Position numbers and translations under genes: made by a program. 11,273 nucleotides of DNA from Bacteroidota bacterium (GTDB lineage Bacteria > Bacteroidota > Kryptoniia > Kryptoniales > JAKASW01). The notes below the pieces were generated by a model. That model ran no database searches, was not told the DNA's origin, and was given only the letters and a program-made list of their open reading frames with translations. The DNA lies in NCBI GenBank assembly GCA_021796055.1, contig JAJYOS010000119.1:1-11273 (forward strand), written 5' to 3'. Shown piece after piece: positions 1-8,191 of this stretch (position 1 is the first letter of the stretch; every line of letters begins with the position of its first letter).

Positions 1-1
1 G

Positions 2-1177
2 CGACGAATATATCTCGACTACACTGCAACTACTCCGGTAGACAGGCGTGTGGTTGAAACAATGGCCCCTTATTTCACTTCGACATTTGGAAACGCATCA
101 AGCATCCATTCCTTCGGCAGAGAGGCAAAAGCCGCGCTGGAGCAAAGCCGCGAGTCGATAGCGGCGCTTATCGGCGCACGGAGTTCGGAAGTTTACTTCA
201 CCAGCGGCGGGACGGAGTCCGACAACACGGCGCTTCTCGGCCTGGCTGCCAGATACGGAAGTAAGAAGAAACGACTCATAATATCTGCCATAGAACACCA
301 CGCGATTCTTCATTCGGCAGAAGTACTTTCGAAGAACGGATTCGACGTAAGAATCGTCCCTGTCGATTCGCAGGGTATCGTGCGGGAAGAAGCGCTCCTG
401 GACTCTATCACGCCCGAGACATTTCTCGTCAGCGTCATTCACGTCAACAATGAAACCGGTGTCATACAGAATTTGACCACGCTCGCGGCTATTGCGCACG
501 AAAAAGGTTCACTCTTTCACACCGACGCGGTCCAGTCGTTCGGCAAAATCGGATTCAACGTAGAAGAAACGGGCGTCGACCTTGCCTCATTCACCGCGCA
601 CAAGATCTACGGGCCGAAAGGAATCGGTGCACTGTATGTGAGAAGGGGAATCGATCTCGATCCTCTCCTCCATGGCGGTTCACAGGAGAGAAACAGGCGG
701 GCCGGGACTGAGAGCATTCCCCTCGTCGCTGGATTCTCAAAGGCGGCGGAATTGGCAGGTGAAGAGATGCAGCAGGAGCATGATAGGCTTCTCAGGCTGA
801 ACTCGCACATGCGGAATATCATCGGCGAAAAAGTCCCGGCTGTCATCTTCAACTCACCGGCGGATAATTCACTTCCGAATATCCTGAGCGTTTCGGTCGA
901 CAGCAAGGAGATGGATATTGATGGCGAGGCCCTGATCATCAACATGGATCTCGAGGGAATTGCGGTTACAAGCGGATCGGCATGCAGCTCCGGAAGCCTG
1001 CAGCCGTCTCATGTGATCAAAGCGCTTGGGCGCGACGACAGAACCACGATGGCTACCGTGAGATTTTCGTTCGGCAGGTATACGACGGAAGACGAGCTGT
1101 CATTCGCTGCAGACAGACTGGCCGAGATTGTGGGAAGAATCGGAAAGAGAAAGAAGATTAGCCTTGGCGCTTCATAG
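2..1177 (+). CDS. Cysteine desulfurase, NifS/IscS family (5' partial)
   Basis: This is a PLP-dependent enzyme that removes sulfur from L-cysteine as an enzyme-bound persulfide, giving alanine, and supplies sulfur for Fe-S clusters or tRNA thiolation in the cytosol. The reading frame is open from base 2 and already encodes the conserved N-terminal IYLDYTATTPVD, so the true start lies just left of the window; the GTG at 50 is internal. Visible family motifs are the histidine-rich AIEHHAI stretch, HVNNETG, HTDAVQ, the PLP-binding lysine in SFTAHKIYGPKG (AAG at 602-604), RAGTES, and the catalytic cysteine in SGSACSSGS (TGC at 983-985). That short active-site loop with PSHV is typical of group I (NifS/IscS) rather than SufS enzymes. 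Nearly the whole family length, about 390 residues, is present. The gene ends convergently with the rsmB-like gene, overlapping it by 20 bases. No scaffold gene (iscU, nifU) is in view, so iscS or nifS cannot be assigned. Confidence 0.95.
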   Translation, partial: RRIYLDYTATTPVDRRVVETMAPYFTSTFGNASSIHSFGREAKAALEQSRESIAALIGARSSEVYFTSGGTESDNTALLGLAARYGSKKKRLIISAIEHHAILHSAEVLSKNGFDVRIVPVDSQGIVREEALLDSITPETFLVSVIHVNNETGVIQNLTTLAAIAHEKGSLFHTDAVQSFGKIGFNVEETGVDLASFTAHKIYGPKGIGALYVRRGIDLDPLLHGGSQERNRRAGTESIPLVAGFSKAAELAGEEMQQEHDRLLRLNSHMRNIIGEKVPAVIFNSPADNSLPNILSVSVDSKEMDIDGEALIINMDLEGIAVTSGSACSSGSLQPSHVIKALGRDDRTTMATVRFSFGRYTTEDELSFAADRLAEIVGRIGKRKKISLGAS

Positions 1178-2471
1178 CCGCGGCAAAGAAGCCGTCCATC
1201 TCGTGCCGGTGAGGATAGATCGCCAGAAAACCATTTTCTATCAAACCTGCATACTTCGGGTCTGTCAGACTAAGCGAAATGTCGATGACCCGAAACTGCG
1301 GGTTGGACTTTATGAACCACTCGACCACGGATTGATTTTCATCCGCGAAGATGCTGCAGGTCGCGTAATATAAATATCCGTCTACCTTCACCAATTTCGA
1401 ATATCGTTGGATGATATCCTTCTGATAGGAGGCATGGGTCTGTACGAGAGATCTAGTCAGTCGAAATTTCTTATCGGGATTGCGCCGAATCGTTCCGCTC
1501 CCCGTACATGGAGCGTCCACCACGACTTTATCTGCAGTTCCGATAATGCTCTCGGCGCCCTCCAGGCCGTCGGGTTGGACTTTAATTACTTCAATATTTT
1601 CAAAACCGCTTTTCCCGGCGCGTTCAGCGAGAGCATTAAGCCGGTTCTGGTCCACGTCAAGCGCATAGATGCGTGCACCGCCGCCTGACAGGGCCGCCAG
1701 TTCCAGACTCTTCCCTCCCGCCCCGGCACATGCATCGACAATAGTCTCACCTTCCTTCGGGTCCACCGCCAACCCGACTATCTGACTGGCTTCCTCCTGT
1801 ATATCGATCACGCCGTCCTTATATAGCGCGACGTTGTTCAGGTTCACGCGTCTCGGCAAATATATTCCCATAGGAGACAAATCAGAGGCGGCGGCCTCAA
1901 TTCCCTGCCGTCGAAAATCGGCCATGACATCGTCTCTGGAAATTCTGTTCGTGTCGACTCTGACGCACACACGTGCTTCATGGTTAAGAGCAAGCATTAT
2001 TGGAAGCGCATCAGGTTGAATGCTGGCCGGGAGAAGCTCGGCGAAAAATTCGGGGAATGAATTCATCGTGAACATCCCTTCGTCCGAGATTCTGATTTCC
2101 TCCATCCTCCTCTCGGCACACTCGCTCAAGCTGAGCAGATCAATCTCGTAACCGGCGAGCCGATAAGTCTCCATCAGTTTGGAGTAGCCCCCTTCAAGCT
2201 CGTCGGTCTGCATCTTTACCAACAGGAGTTCGTATATCAGGAAAGTGTAAACCGAGTCTTTCCTGGGCGCACATGTCCCGGCAACCTCCCTCAGGAGGAT
2301 ATAGTTTCTGATTATGCCGTAGACTTTCTCAGTTATCCAACGCCTGTCGTGAGATCCCAGATAACGCCGCTCTTTGTAGAAATCTGCGACGACCCGGTCT
2401 GCGGGGAGTCTAGATTTCAAGATCTCATCGATCAGTTCAATAACGTGACCTGCTAGTGATGACGGGCTCAT
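1158..2471 (-). CDS. rsmB: RsmB-like 16S rRNA (cytosine-C5) methyltransferase
   Basis: This is an SAM-dependent enzyme of the NOL1/NOP2/Sun (Fmu) family; RsmB methylates C967 of 16S rRNA in E. coli numbering. The protein has 437 residues, the usual RsmB size. Residues about 1-145 form the helical NusB-like RNA-binding domain. The SAM-binding loop is VDACAGAGGKS (245-255), the acidic adenosine-binding motif is LDVDQNR (271-277), and motif IV is DAPCTGSGTIRRNPD (319-333), with the product-release cysteine at 322. Motif VI is YYATCSIFADEN (368-379), with the attacking cysteine at 372. It ends in the familiar HRHEMDGFFAA. The start ATG (2469-2471) overlaps the stop of the upstream ppx-like gene as ATGA, indicating translational coupling; it is the last gene of the four-gene operon. 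The NusB-like N-terminus favours RsmB over RsmF. The exact target base is inferred from the family. Confidence 0.93.
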   Translation of the reverse strand: MSPSSLAGHVIELIDEILKSRLPADRVVADFYKERRYLGSHDRRWITEKVYGIIRNYILLREVAGTCAPRKDSVYTFLIYELLLVKMQTDELEGGYSKLMETYRLAGYEIDLLSLSECAERRMEEIRISDEGMFTMNSFPEFFAELLPASIQPDALPIMLALNHEARVCVRVDTNRISRDDVMADFRRQGIEAAASDLSPMGIYLPRRVNLNNVALYKDGVIDIQEEASQIVGLAVDPKEGETIVDACAGAGGKSLELAALSGGGARIYALDVDQNRLNALAERAGKSGFENIEVIKVQPDGLEGAESIIGTADKVVVDAPCTGSGTIRRNPDKKFRLTRSLVQTHASYQKDIIQRYSKLVKVDGYLYYATCSIFADENQSVVEWFIKSNPQFRVIDISLSLTDPKYAGLIENGFLAIYPHRHEMDGFFAAAMKRQG

Positions 2472-3394
2472 CCTGCCAACAATTGCCTGTGTTTGTAAAT
2501 CATGTACCCATAACGGAGACCGCGGTCAGTAGTCAAAAAAGTCTGAGCCCCCGATGCTTTCAGTATTTCGGACAGGATCAGCGCCCCGGCCAGAAGGACA
2601 TCTTCTCTTCCCTCGGCCGCTGCGGTAATCTTCCTTACCTCTGACGGTGACATTTTTCGCAAATCACTCAGCACTTCATCGAGACCTCCTCGGCTCATCT
2701 CATAATTTGTAACTGCAGCGAGGTCAAATTCATACTTTTTCTGCGCTATCAGAGCGATTGTGGTGGCCGTGCCCGCGACCGCGAATACACGGCTGGCTCT
2801 TGCCTTTGAAAACGGGAACCGGACCGCCGCCCTCCTTATAAACTCGATCGCCTTTTCCACTTCGTCGGAAGCCGGAGGAACACTCGTGAAGAATCTCTCA
2901 GTCAATCGAACAGCACCGATGTCAAGGCTCTTCGTGTACCGGGGCTCCATCTCAGTCCCGAAGCTCAACTCGGTACTTCCGCCCCCTATGTCAATAACAA
3001 GCGTCGGTTCTATCTTGTCCGAAATCGCGCTCAAGGCTCCCATGAAGCCGAGTCGGGCTTCGGTCACGCCGTCGATGATCTCGACATCCATCCCGCATCT
3101 TTGACGGACAAGATTCACGAAATCGAGCCTGTTATGAGCATCCCTGACCGCGCTCGTTGCGGATGCGACAACTCTATCGACCCGATATTCCTGCGCGATC
3201 TCGCGATACCTCTCCAGCACTTTCACGCCCCGCATCATAGCATCCTGCGCCAGTAGCTTAGAGGAAGAGATGCCTTTCCCGACGCGTGGGACCTCATAGA
3301 AATCTTCCAATCGACTTATCGACAGTCCCCCATCTATCTCACCGACGAGCATCAGGATCGTATTGGTCCCTATATCTATCGATGCATATCTCAT
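2468..3394 (-). CDS. Ppx/GppA family phosphatase (exopolyphosphatase-like)
   Basis: This is an actin-fold (ASKHA) phosphohydrolase. Family members cleave terminal phosphate from polyphosphate (Ppx) or convert pppGpp to ppGpp (GppA). With the ATG at 3392-3394 the protein has 308 residues, the short two-domain form without the C-terminal HD domain of E. coli Ppx. This start puts the phosphate-loop motif YASIDIGTNT at residues 3-12. Other motifs are ASATSAVRDAHN (77-88), TEARLGF with the conserved Glu112, the second glycine-rich loop VIDIGGGSTEL with Asp135 and Glu142, AVAGTATT (205-212), and the C-terminal REDVLLAGA and DRGLRYG. The frame runs 8 codons further upstream, but the chosen ATG forms an ATGA overlap with the prmA stop and matches the family N-terminus. 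The sequence does not separate polyphosphatase from guanosine pentaphosphatase activity. Confidence 0.93.
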   Translation of the reverse strand: MRYASIDIGTNTILMLVGEIDGGLSISRLEDFYEVPRVGKGISSSKLLAQDAMMRGVKVLERYREIAQEYRVDRVVASATSAVRDAHNRLDFVNLVRQRCGMDVEIIDGVTEARLGFMGALSAISDKIEPTLVIDIGGGSTELSFGTEMEPRYTKSLDIGAVRLTERFFTSVPPASDEVEKAIEFIRRAAVRFPFSKARASRVFAVAGTATTIALIAQKKYEFDLAAVTNYEMSRGGLDEVLSDLRKMSPSEVRKITAAAEGREDVLLAGALILSEILKASGAQTFLTTDRGLRYGYMIYKHRQLLAG

Positions 3395-4242
3395 TTCGAC
3401 AGTACCAGTGCGGACCACTCCGCTTCCCGCCTGGTTTCAACCAGCTTGAAGCCAACCTGTCCATAATAACCGGAGACATCCTTTTCGTCAGCTGTGAGCA
3501 CTCCTGCCAACAAGAGAATGCCGCCGTTCTTGCACTTCCTATAAAGATCCTCTCTGATATAAATGAGAGTATTGCGGTTCAGATTGGCCGCGACGATATC
3601 AAACTCATCCTCCTGGACCGATTCGATTTCCCCTTTCACCAGGCGTATCTTGCCTGCTACGCCGTTCCTTTCAATATTCTCACGCGAATTGCCTATGGAC
3701 CAGGAATCATTGTCGACAGCCACGCATAGCTCGGCCCCGAGTTTTATTGCTGCGATGGCGAGAACTCCAGTCCCGGTGCCTACGTCGAGGACGCGCTCGT
3801 TCCCTTTTATGTAATGTTCAAGTTCCTGCACCATCATCCTTGTGGTCTCATGATGACCAGTGCCGAAAGACATCTTCGGATCGATCTCGATGACAATCTT
3901 CGCGGGACCGACATATTCTTTCCAGCTCGGTTTGATGACTATGTTTTCCGTCACCTCCACCGGAACTATCGATTCCTCCCACTGCTTGTTCCAATCCTGA
4001 TTGCGGATGGTAGTCACACCTACGTCGAACAACTCTATCTTACCCTGCGCCTTCAGGCTCTCCAGGAATTCCCTGACATCGGACTCAAAAGCCGGATTCC
4101 ACTTGTCCTCCGAAAAATAACATGACAGACCGGTGCCTTCTTCGACAAACCCTTCGGCCCCAACATCGCTAAGGAATCCGACGACAAGGTCGTTTACCTG
4201 AGAGTCGGCGGAAATCTTGAGTTGAAAATACTTGTCACTCAT
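3391..4242 (-). CDS. prmA: Ribosomal protein L11 methyltransferase PrmA
   Basis: PrmA trimethylates the N-terminal amino group and lysines of ribosomal protein L11 using SAM. From the ATG at 4240-4242 the protein has 283 residues, close to the usual length. An N-terminal substrate-binding region (about 1-95) includes the IRNQDWNKQWEES stretch (79-91), equivalent to the conserved DWxxxWK segment. It is followed by the PrmA signature MSFGTGHHETT (124-134), the SAM loop VLDVGTGTGVLAIAA (151-165), the acidic AVDNDSWSI, and the AANLNRNTL motif (218-226) in place of the NPPY-type motif. The open frame reaches 42 codons further upstream (to 4368), but that part lies inside the M28 gene and is not family-like. 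The start is one base after the M28 stop, and no clear Shine-Dalgarno sequence is seen, consistent with coupling. It overlaps the downstream ppx-like gene as ATGA. Confidence 0.95.
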   Translation of the reverse strand: MSDKYFQLKISADSQVNDLVVGFLSDVGAEGFVEEGTGLSCYFSEDKWNPAFESDVREFLESLKAQGKIELFDVGVTTIRNQDWNKQWEESIVPVEVTENIVIKPSWKEYVGPAKIVIEIDPKMSFGTGHHETTRMMVQELEHYIKGNERVLDVGTGTGVLAIAAIKLGAELCVAVDNDSWSIGNSRENIERNGVAGKIRLVKGEIESVQEDEFDIVAANLNRNTLIYIREDLYRKCKNGGILLLAGVLTADEKDVSGYYGQVGFKLVETRREAEWSALVLSK

Positions 4243-4243
4243 T

Positions 4244-5200
4244 TTAACTGATCGGAATCTTTCTATAAAGGACATCGAGCAATACCCTTCCCACCGACGA
4301 CAGGCTTTGAGGGCTACACTTGTCCGGCGTGTCCTCGAGGGTATGCCAATACTTGTAGTTGAAGTCAATCAGGTCGACGGCCTTGATGCCGGCATTCTGG
4401 AGTGGAATATGGTCGTCGTAAATCGTGTCGCCCAGGCTGTCCACGAACTGGGGCACGTTCATCTCAGCAGCGGTATTCCAGATTAGATTGACCACGTCGG
4501 GTGCATACTGAACCGAATAGCCCTCCTTCTCGATCCGGAGATCCTTCTGGCCTATCATATCCAGGTTGACTGCGAAATCGGGTTGATAAGAATAAGGTTT
4601 CGTCGCGGCCCAATACTTCGATCCGAGGCAATAGTAGTCCAGTTCACCTTCTTTCCCGTAGTCTTCTCCGTCCCACAACATTATGTCGACACCCACAGGA
4701 GGAGGCGACTGTTTGAAATCACGGGCCATCTCGAGAAGAACCGCGACACCGCTGGCGCCATCGTCCGCACCCGGAATTGGCTTGTCGACGGGACCCCCGG
4801 GTTGATGGTCGGCTCGCGGCCTGGAATCCCAGTGAGCCGAGAGGAGCACACGCGTTGTCGCCTTCATATTGAAACTCACTATGATATTCGTCAGATGAAG
4901 GAGCACTCCATCGTAACCGGGGACATTGAAATTCTCCAGTTGAACCGTATCTGCATAACGACTGAATTCCTGTTGGAGGTACAGAAGGCACTGTTCGTGC
5001 GCTGCGCTGTTCGGGCTACGGGGGCCGAAATCGACTTGCTTCACGAGGTAGTCAAACGCGGAGTCCGCATCAAACGCGGGTATGGGTACTGTCGGGTAAT
5101 GTGTTGTACTCTGTAACATCTCTGCCTGCTGTTGTGGTGACTTCTTCGAGCATGAACTCAGCATCACGGCTAACGAAAGGAAAAGGATTGTCTTCTTCAT
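4244..5200 (-). CDS. M28 peptidase-family lipoprotein, glutaminyl-peptide cyclotransferase-like
   Basis: This is a zinc-dependent member of the M28 family, most like bacterial glutaminyl cyclases, which turn N-terminal glutamine into pyroglutamate; aminopeptidase activity is the alternative. From the ATG at 5198-5200 it has 318 residues. It begins with a lipoprotein signal peptide: MKK, a hydrophobic stretch, and lipobox LSSC with Cys17. It is therefore probably membrane-anchored outside the cytoplasm. Active-site features are SAHWDSRP (His123, Asp125), the IPGADDGASG loop (Asp146), LWDGEDYG (Glu179, Asp180), NLDMIGQ (Asp214), YDDHIPL (Asp262-His264) and YWHTLEDTPDK (His286). The HWDSRP, GEDYG and DDHIP motifs fit the single-zinc cyclase subgroup. 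An in-frame extension to 5257 would bury the signal peptide, so it was rejected. It is the first gene of the operon with prmA, ppx and rsmB, and a possible promoter lies directly upstream. Confidence 0.88.
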   Translation of the reverse strand: MKKTILFLSLAVMLSSCSKKSPQQQAEMLQSTTHYPTVPIPAFDADSAFDYLVKQVDFGPRSPNSAAHEQCLLYLQQEFSRYADTVQLENFNVPGYDGVLLHLTNIIVSFNMKATTRVLLSAHWDSRPRADHQPGGPVDKPIPGADDGASGVAVLLEMARDFKQSPPPVGVDIMLWDGEDYGKEGELDYYCLGSKYWAATKPYSYQPDFAVNLDMIGQKDLRIEKEGYSVQYAPDVVNLIWNTAAEMNVPQFVDSLGDTIYDDHIPLQNAGIKAVDLIDFNYKYWHTLEDTPDKCSPQSLSSVGRVLLDVLYRKIPIS

Positions 5201-5354
5201 ACCGAAGTTTAAAGGATGAGACGGGAAATTCCAAGGTAAATCAGGATGGATGAGCAAGTCGATGTGTCCGCGGGTTCATGAAGATGGATAAGTTACCACA
5301 CCACTAAGTACTCTCATCCCGCCCGCAGGAATTGGTCATCATTGCTACCATAAG
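5201..5354. other. Intergenic gap between comF end and the M28 operon start
   Basis: These 154 bases separate the 3' end of the uvrB-comF unit from the next minus-strand operon. Apart from the possible promoter at 5206-5234 and a short palindrome TTCATGAA (5275-5282), I see no hairpin with a T-tract and no small gene. Termination of the uvrB-comF transcript is therefore unexplained here, and read-through into the next operon is possible. Confidence 0.6.
5206..5234 (-). promoter_or_regulatory. Possible promoter of the M28-prmA-ppx-rsmB operon
   Basis: Read on the minus strand, TTGGAA (5229-5234) is followed after 17 bases by TAAACT (5206-5211), a fair sigma-70-type pair at ideal spacing. The -10 element ends only 5 bases before the ATG at 5200, so the transcript would start at or next to the start codon, that is, be nearly leaderless. 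No Shine-Dalgarno sequence is visible before this ATG, which agrees with that reading. It is the only promoter-like pair I noticed in this gap, and it could be chance. Confidence 0.3.
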
Positions 5355-6059
5355 TCAGATCGTCACAGCTGCCGCCGCGCCATACACTTCGGACGCTCCA
5401 TTATTTCGAAGAACACCGGCGCATTCTTTGATTGTGGAACCCGTCGTTATGACATCGTCTATCAGGAGTATCTTTTTGCCTTTCACCTCGCTGGTAAACC
5501 GCTCAGCAATCGAAAACGCTCCCGCGATATTTCGTCTCCTTCCCTCCGCATCGAACATCGTTTGTGACTGCGTCTGCCGGACCCTTCTCAGAAGATCAGG
5601 TTCGTGCCTGATTCCGAGCTCGCCGGAAAGTCTTTCTGCAATTAGTTCGCTCTGGTTGTAGCCGCGTTCACGTTTGCGTGCTGGATGCAGCGGGACGGGA
5701 GCCAGCATATCACACATAGACAGTTTAGGGTCTCCGACAATCTTCCCGGCTATCAGGATTCCGAATCTGTCGGCTATTTTCTCCGCACCGCCGTATTTCA
5801 AAAGATGCACTGCCGTACGTACCCCCGGATCCTGTTCGAACAAGAACACCGCATCGATCTTGTCGACAGTCTCGTCAATCAGAAACTTGCGTTCGATCGC
5901 CTGGATTATCGCCTCGGTCGGCGATACCCGCTCGAAGCTGTCCCAGCATTTCATGCAGATGAAGGCCTCGCCGCGCTTCAGATCTCTCCAGCAGGTCATG
6001 CACGTAGGAGGATAAACAAAATTGACAAACGCTTCGACAATTCCCAAGAGAGTGTCCAC
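5355..6059 (-). CDS. comF: ComF family protein (phosphoribosyltransferase fold)
   Basis: ComF proteins are cytosolic and associated with DNA uptake during transformation; the family is widespread also in bacteria not known to be competent. The 234-residue protein has the expected layout. An N-terminal zinc ribbon shows Cys20/Cys23 (CMTC) and Cys35/Cys38 (CMKC). A type I phosphoribosyltransferase domain carries APVPLHPARKRERGYNQ (120-136), RRVRQTQSQ (158-166) and the PRPP-binding loop ILLIDDVITTGST (197-209), with Asp201 and Asp202. The start is GTG (6057-6059), 5 bases after the uvrB stop, preceded by AAAGGA at a spacing of about 8 bases, one of the few real Shine-Dalgarno sequences in the window. 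It is almost certainly cotranscribed with uvrB. The symbol reflects the family; a role in competence is not shown by the context. Confidence 0.92.
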   Translation of the reverse strand: MDTLLGIVEAFVNFVYPPTCMTCWRDLKRGEAFICMKCWDSFERVSPTEAIIQAIERKFLIDETVDKIDAVFLFEQDPGVRTAVHLLKYGGAEKIADRFGILIAGKIVGDPKLSMCDMLAPVPLHPARKRERGYNQSELIAERLSGELGIRHEPDLLRRVRQTQSQTMFDAEGRRRNIAGAFSIAERFTSEVKGKKILLIDDVITTGSTIKECAGVLRNNGASEVYGAAAAVTI

Positions 6060-6064
6060 GGCGC

Positions 6065-8083
6065 TTATCCTTTAGCCGACAACCGGTGTATTTCATCCCG
6101 CAGCTCCGCCGCTTTTTCGAAATCAAGGCCCTTAGCCGCCTGATACATTTCTTTAGTCAGTCTGTCAATGAGGTCCTTCCTCTGAGCATCGGTAAGATAC
6201 TTCTGCTTGCTTTCGCTGACGCCTGCCTGCTGGGACTTTCTGGTCTTTTCCTCACTTTCCCCGCGGACGTCCGCGATCGCCGTCGAAGCCATTATCTCTT
6301 CGGTTGTCTTCACTATGGACTTAGGTTCGATGTTATGTTGAATATTAAACTCTTTCTGGATCTTCCTCCGCCGGTCGGTTTCGCTCATCATTTTGCTCAT
6401 GCTTCTGGTCACAGTATCGGCGTAAAGGATAACCCTGCTTCCGATGTTCCTGGCAGCTCTCCCCGCGGTCTGAATCAAAGACTTTTCCGAACGAAGGAAT
6501 CCCTCTTTGTCTGCGTCGAGGATTGCAACGAGTGAGACTTCGGGAAGGTCGAGGCCCTCGCGGAGAAGGTTGACTCCCACAAGTACGTCGAACTCGCCGA
6601 GGCGAAGGTCCCGGAGTATGGAGACGCGTTCGAGCGAATCAATATCCGAATGGATGTACTTCACCCGAACATTCAGCCCCTGTAAGTATTCGGTCAGGTC
6701 CTCTGCCATCCTCTTTGTAAGCGTGGTCACCAGCGTCCGCTCCGATAACTTGACGCGCTCCCGTATCTCATGAATCAGATCGTCCATCTGGTTTTTCACC
6801 GGCCTTACCTCGACCTCGGGATCGACTATCCCTGTCGGCCGGATTACCTGCTCCACGATTACCCCCTTGCTTTTTTCCAGCTCGTAATCTGAAGGGGTTG
6901 CACTCACAAATACAGCCTGGTGAACCATCGTCTCGAACTCATCGAACTTAAGCGGCCTGTTGTCCAGGGCGGAGGGAAGCCTGAACCCATATTCAACCAG
7001 GGTCATCTTGCGGGACCGGTCTCCGTGATACATCGCCCGAAGTTGCGGTATGGTTTGGTGCGATTCATCGATGAACATGAGGAAGTCTTCAGGAAAATAG
7101 TCGAGTAGAACGTACGGCCGCTGTCCCGGCTGTCGGTTCGTAATGTGACGTGAGTAGTTTTCGATCCCGTTGCAGTAGCCGACTTCGCGCATCATTTCGA
7201 CATCGAAGCGGGTTCGCTGTTCGAGCCTCTGCGCCTCAAGGTATTTCCCCATTGCACGGAGGTCTGCGAGCCTTTCGCCCAGCTCGGCCTGAATGCTCGT
7301 GATGGCTCTATCGATATTCTCTTCGCTCGTAACGAAGTGCCTCGCCGGATAGATCTTCACCTCTTCCATTTCGAGGCCGGGCGCCCCGGTCAGCGGATCG
7401 AATGTCCTGAGTGACTCGATTTCATCGCCGAAGAATTCCACCCTGACCGCCTCTTCGATCTCGTAGGCCGGAAAAATCTCCACTACATCCCCACGTGCCC
7501 GAAAGGTCCCCCGCGTAAACTCTACATCGTTGCGCGCGTAGAGACTTTGGATGAGCAGCTCCTGAAGATGCCTCCGTCCCATCTTCTCTCCGCGCGTGAG
7601 CGCCACGACTTCATTGCGGTAATCCAACGGAGAGCCGATACCGTAGATGCATGAGACTGATGCCACCACCAGAACGTCCTGCCGGCCGCTGAGCAGCGAA
7701 CTCGTGGCGCGGAGACGCAGTCGGTCTATCTCGTCGTTGATTGACGAGTCTTTTTCGATGTAAGTATCCGTTTGAGGGATATATGCTTCAGGCTGGTAAT
7801 AGTCGTAGTATGAAATAAAAAATTCCACGACGTTGTTTGGGAACAACTGCTTAAACTCACCATACAGCTGTGCGGCAAGCGTCTTGTTATGGGAAATGAT
7901 AAGCGTTGGCCTGTTGATGTTCTGAATAATCTGGGCCATTGTATATGTCTTGCCGCTCCCCGTCACGCCCAGCAGCGTCTGGTGTTTCAGCCCTTTCCTG
8001 ACACCGTCCGTCAGTTCGCGGATCGCTCCGGGCTGATCACCCGACGGCTTGTAATCCGAGACGATTTCAAATTTGTTTGTCAT
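6065..8083 (-). CDS. uvrB: UvrABC system protein B (excinuclease subunit)
   Basis: UvrB is the helicase-like damage-verification subunit of nucleotide excision repair; it receives lesions from UvrA and recruits UvrC for incision. The 672-residue protein is full length. Walker A is GVTGSGKT (residues 39-46). The damage-probing beta-hairpin region is [20 protein letters not shown] (92-111). The DESH box lies near residue 340 ([20 protein letters not shown]), and helicase motif VI (QTAGRAARN) is near 545. The C-terminal UVR domain, which binds UvrC, is recognisable in the [16 protein letters not shown] stretch. The ATG at 8081-8083 gives [18 protein letters not shown], the usual UvrB N-terminus; a GTG one codon upstream is also in frame. 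No clear Shine-Dalgarno sequence precedes it. comF follows after 5 bases. uvrA and uvrC are not in the window. Confidence 0.98.
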   Translation of the reverse strand: MTNKFEIVSDYKPSGDQPGAIRELTDGVRKGLKHQTLLGVTGSGKTYTMAQIIQNINRPTLIISHNKTLAAQLYGEFKQLFPNNVVEFFISYYDYYQPEAYIPQTDTYIEKDSSINDEIDRLRLRATSSLLSGRQDVLVVASVSCIYGIGSPLDYRNEVVALTRGEKMGRRHLQELLIQSLYARNDVEFTRGTFRARGDVVEIFPAYEIEEAVRVEFFGDEIESLRTFDPLTGAPGLEMEEVKIYPARHFVTSEENIDRAITSIQAELGERLADLRAMGKYLEAQRLEQRTRFDVEMMREVGYCNGIENYSRHITNRQPGQRPYVLLDYFPEDFLMFIDESHQTIPQLRAMYHGDRSRKMTLVEYGFRLPSALDNRPLKFDEFETMVHQAVFVSATPSDYELEKSKGVIVEQVIRPTGIVDPEVEVRPVKNQMDDLIHEIRERVKLSERTLVTTLTKRMAEDLTEYLQGLNVRVKYIHSDIDSLERVSILRDLRLGEFDVLVGVNLLREGLDLPEVSLVAILDADKEGFLRSEKSLIQTAGRAARNIGSRVILYADTVTRSMSKMMSETDRRRKIQKEFNIQHNIEPKSIVKTTEEIMASTAIADVRGESEEKTRKSQQAGVSESKQKYLTDAQRKDLIDRLTKEMYQAAKGLDFEKAAELRDEIHRLSAKG

Positions 8084-8162
8084 CACAGAAGAAATTCACA
8101 TTTTCCGCTGACGAATTCAACCCGACTGGAGAACGAAACTCCCACTTCCCGAGCGAAATCAG

Positions 8163-8178
8163 CCCCGCTAATGCGGGG
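8163..8178 (-). terminator. GC-rich hairpin between proline dehydrogenase and uvrB
   Basis: CCCCGC (8163-8168) and GCGGGG (8173-8178) form a perfect 6-bp GC stem with a 4-base TAAT loop, extendable by one G-T pair. It lies about 85 bases after the proline dehydrogenase stop and about 80 bases before the uvrB start. On the minus strand it is followed only by a short TGATTTC and not by a real T-run, so intrinsic terminator function is possible but weak. It could instead be a structure in the uvrB leader. Confidence 0.3.
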
Positions 8179-8191
8179 TCAGGTACTCGTC

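Noticed and set aside
4243..4368. N-terminal 42-codon extension of PrmA
   Set aside because: It lies wholly in the M28 coding region, and the family N-terminus matches the ATG at 4242.
4583..5116. Plus-strand 177-codon open frame
   Set aside because: It is the antisense shadow of the M28 gene; its composition (arginine-rich, no motifs) fits a shadow frame.
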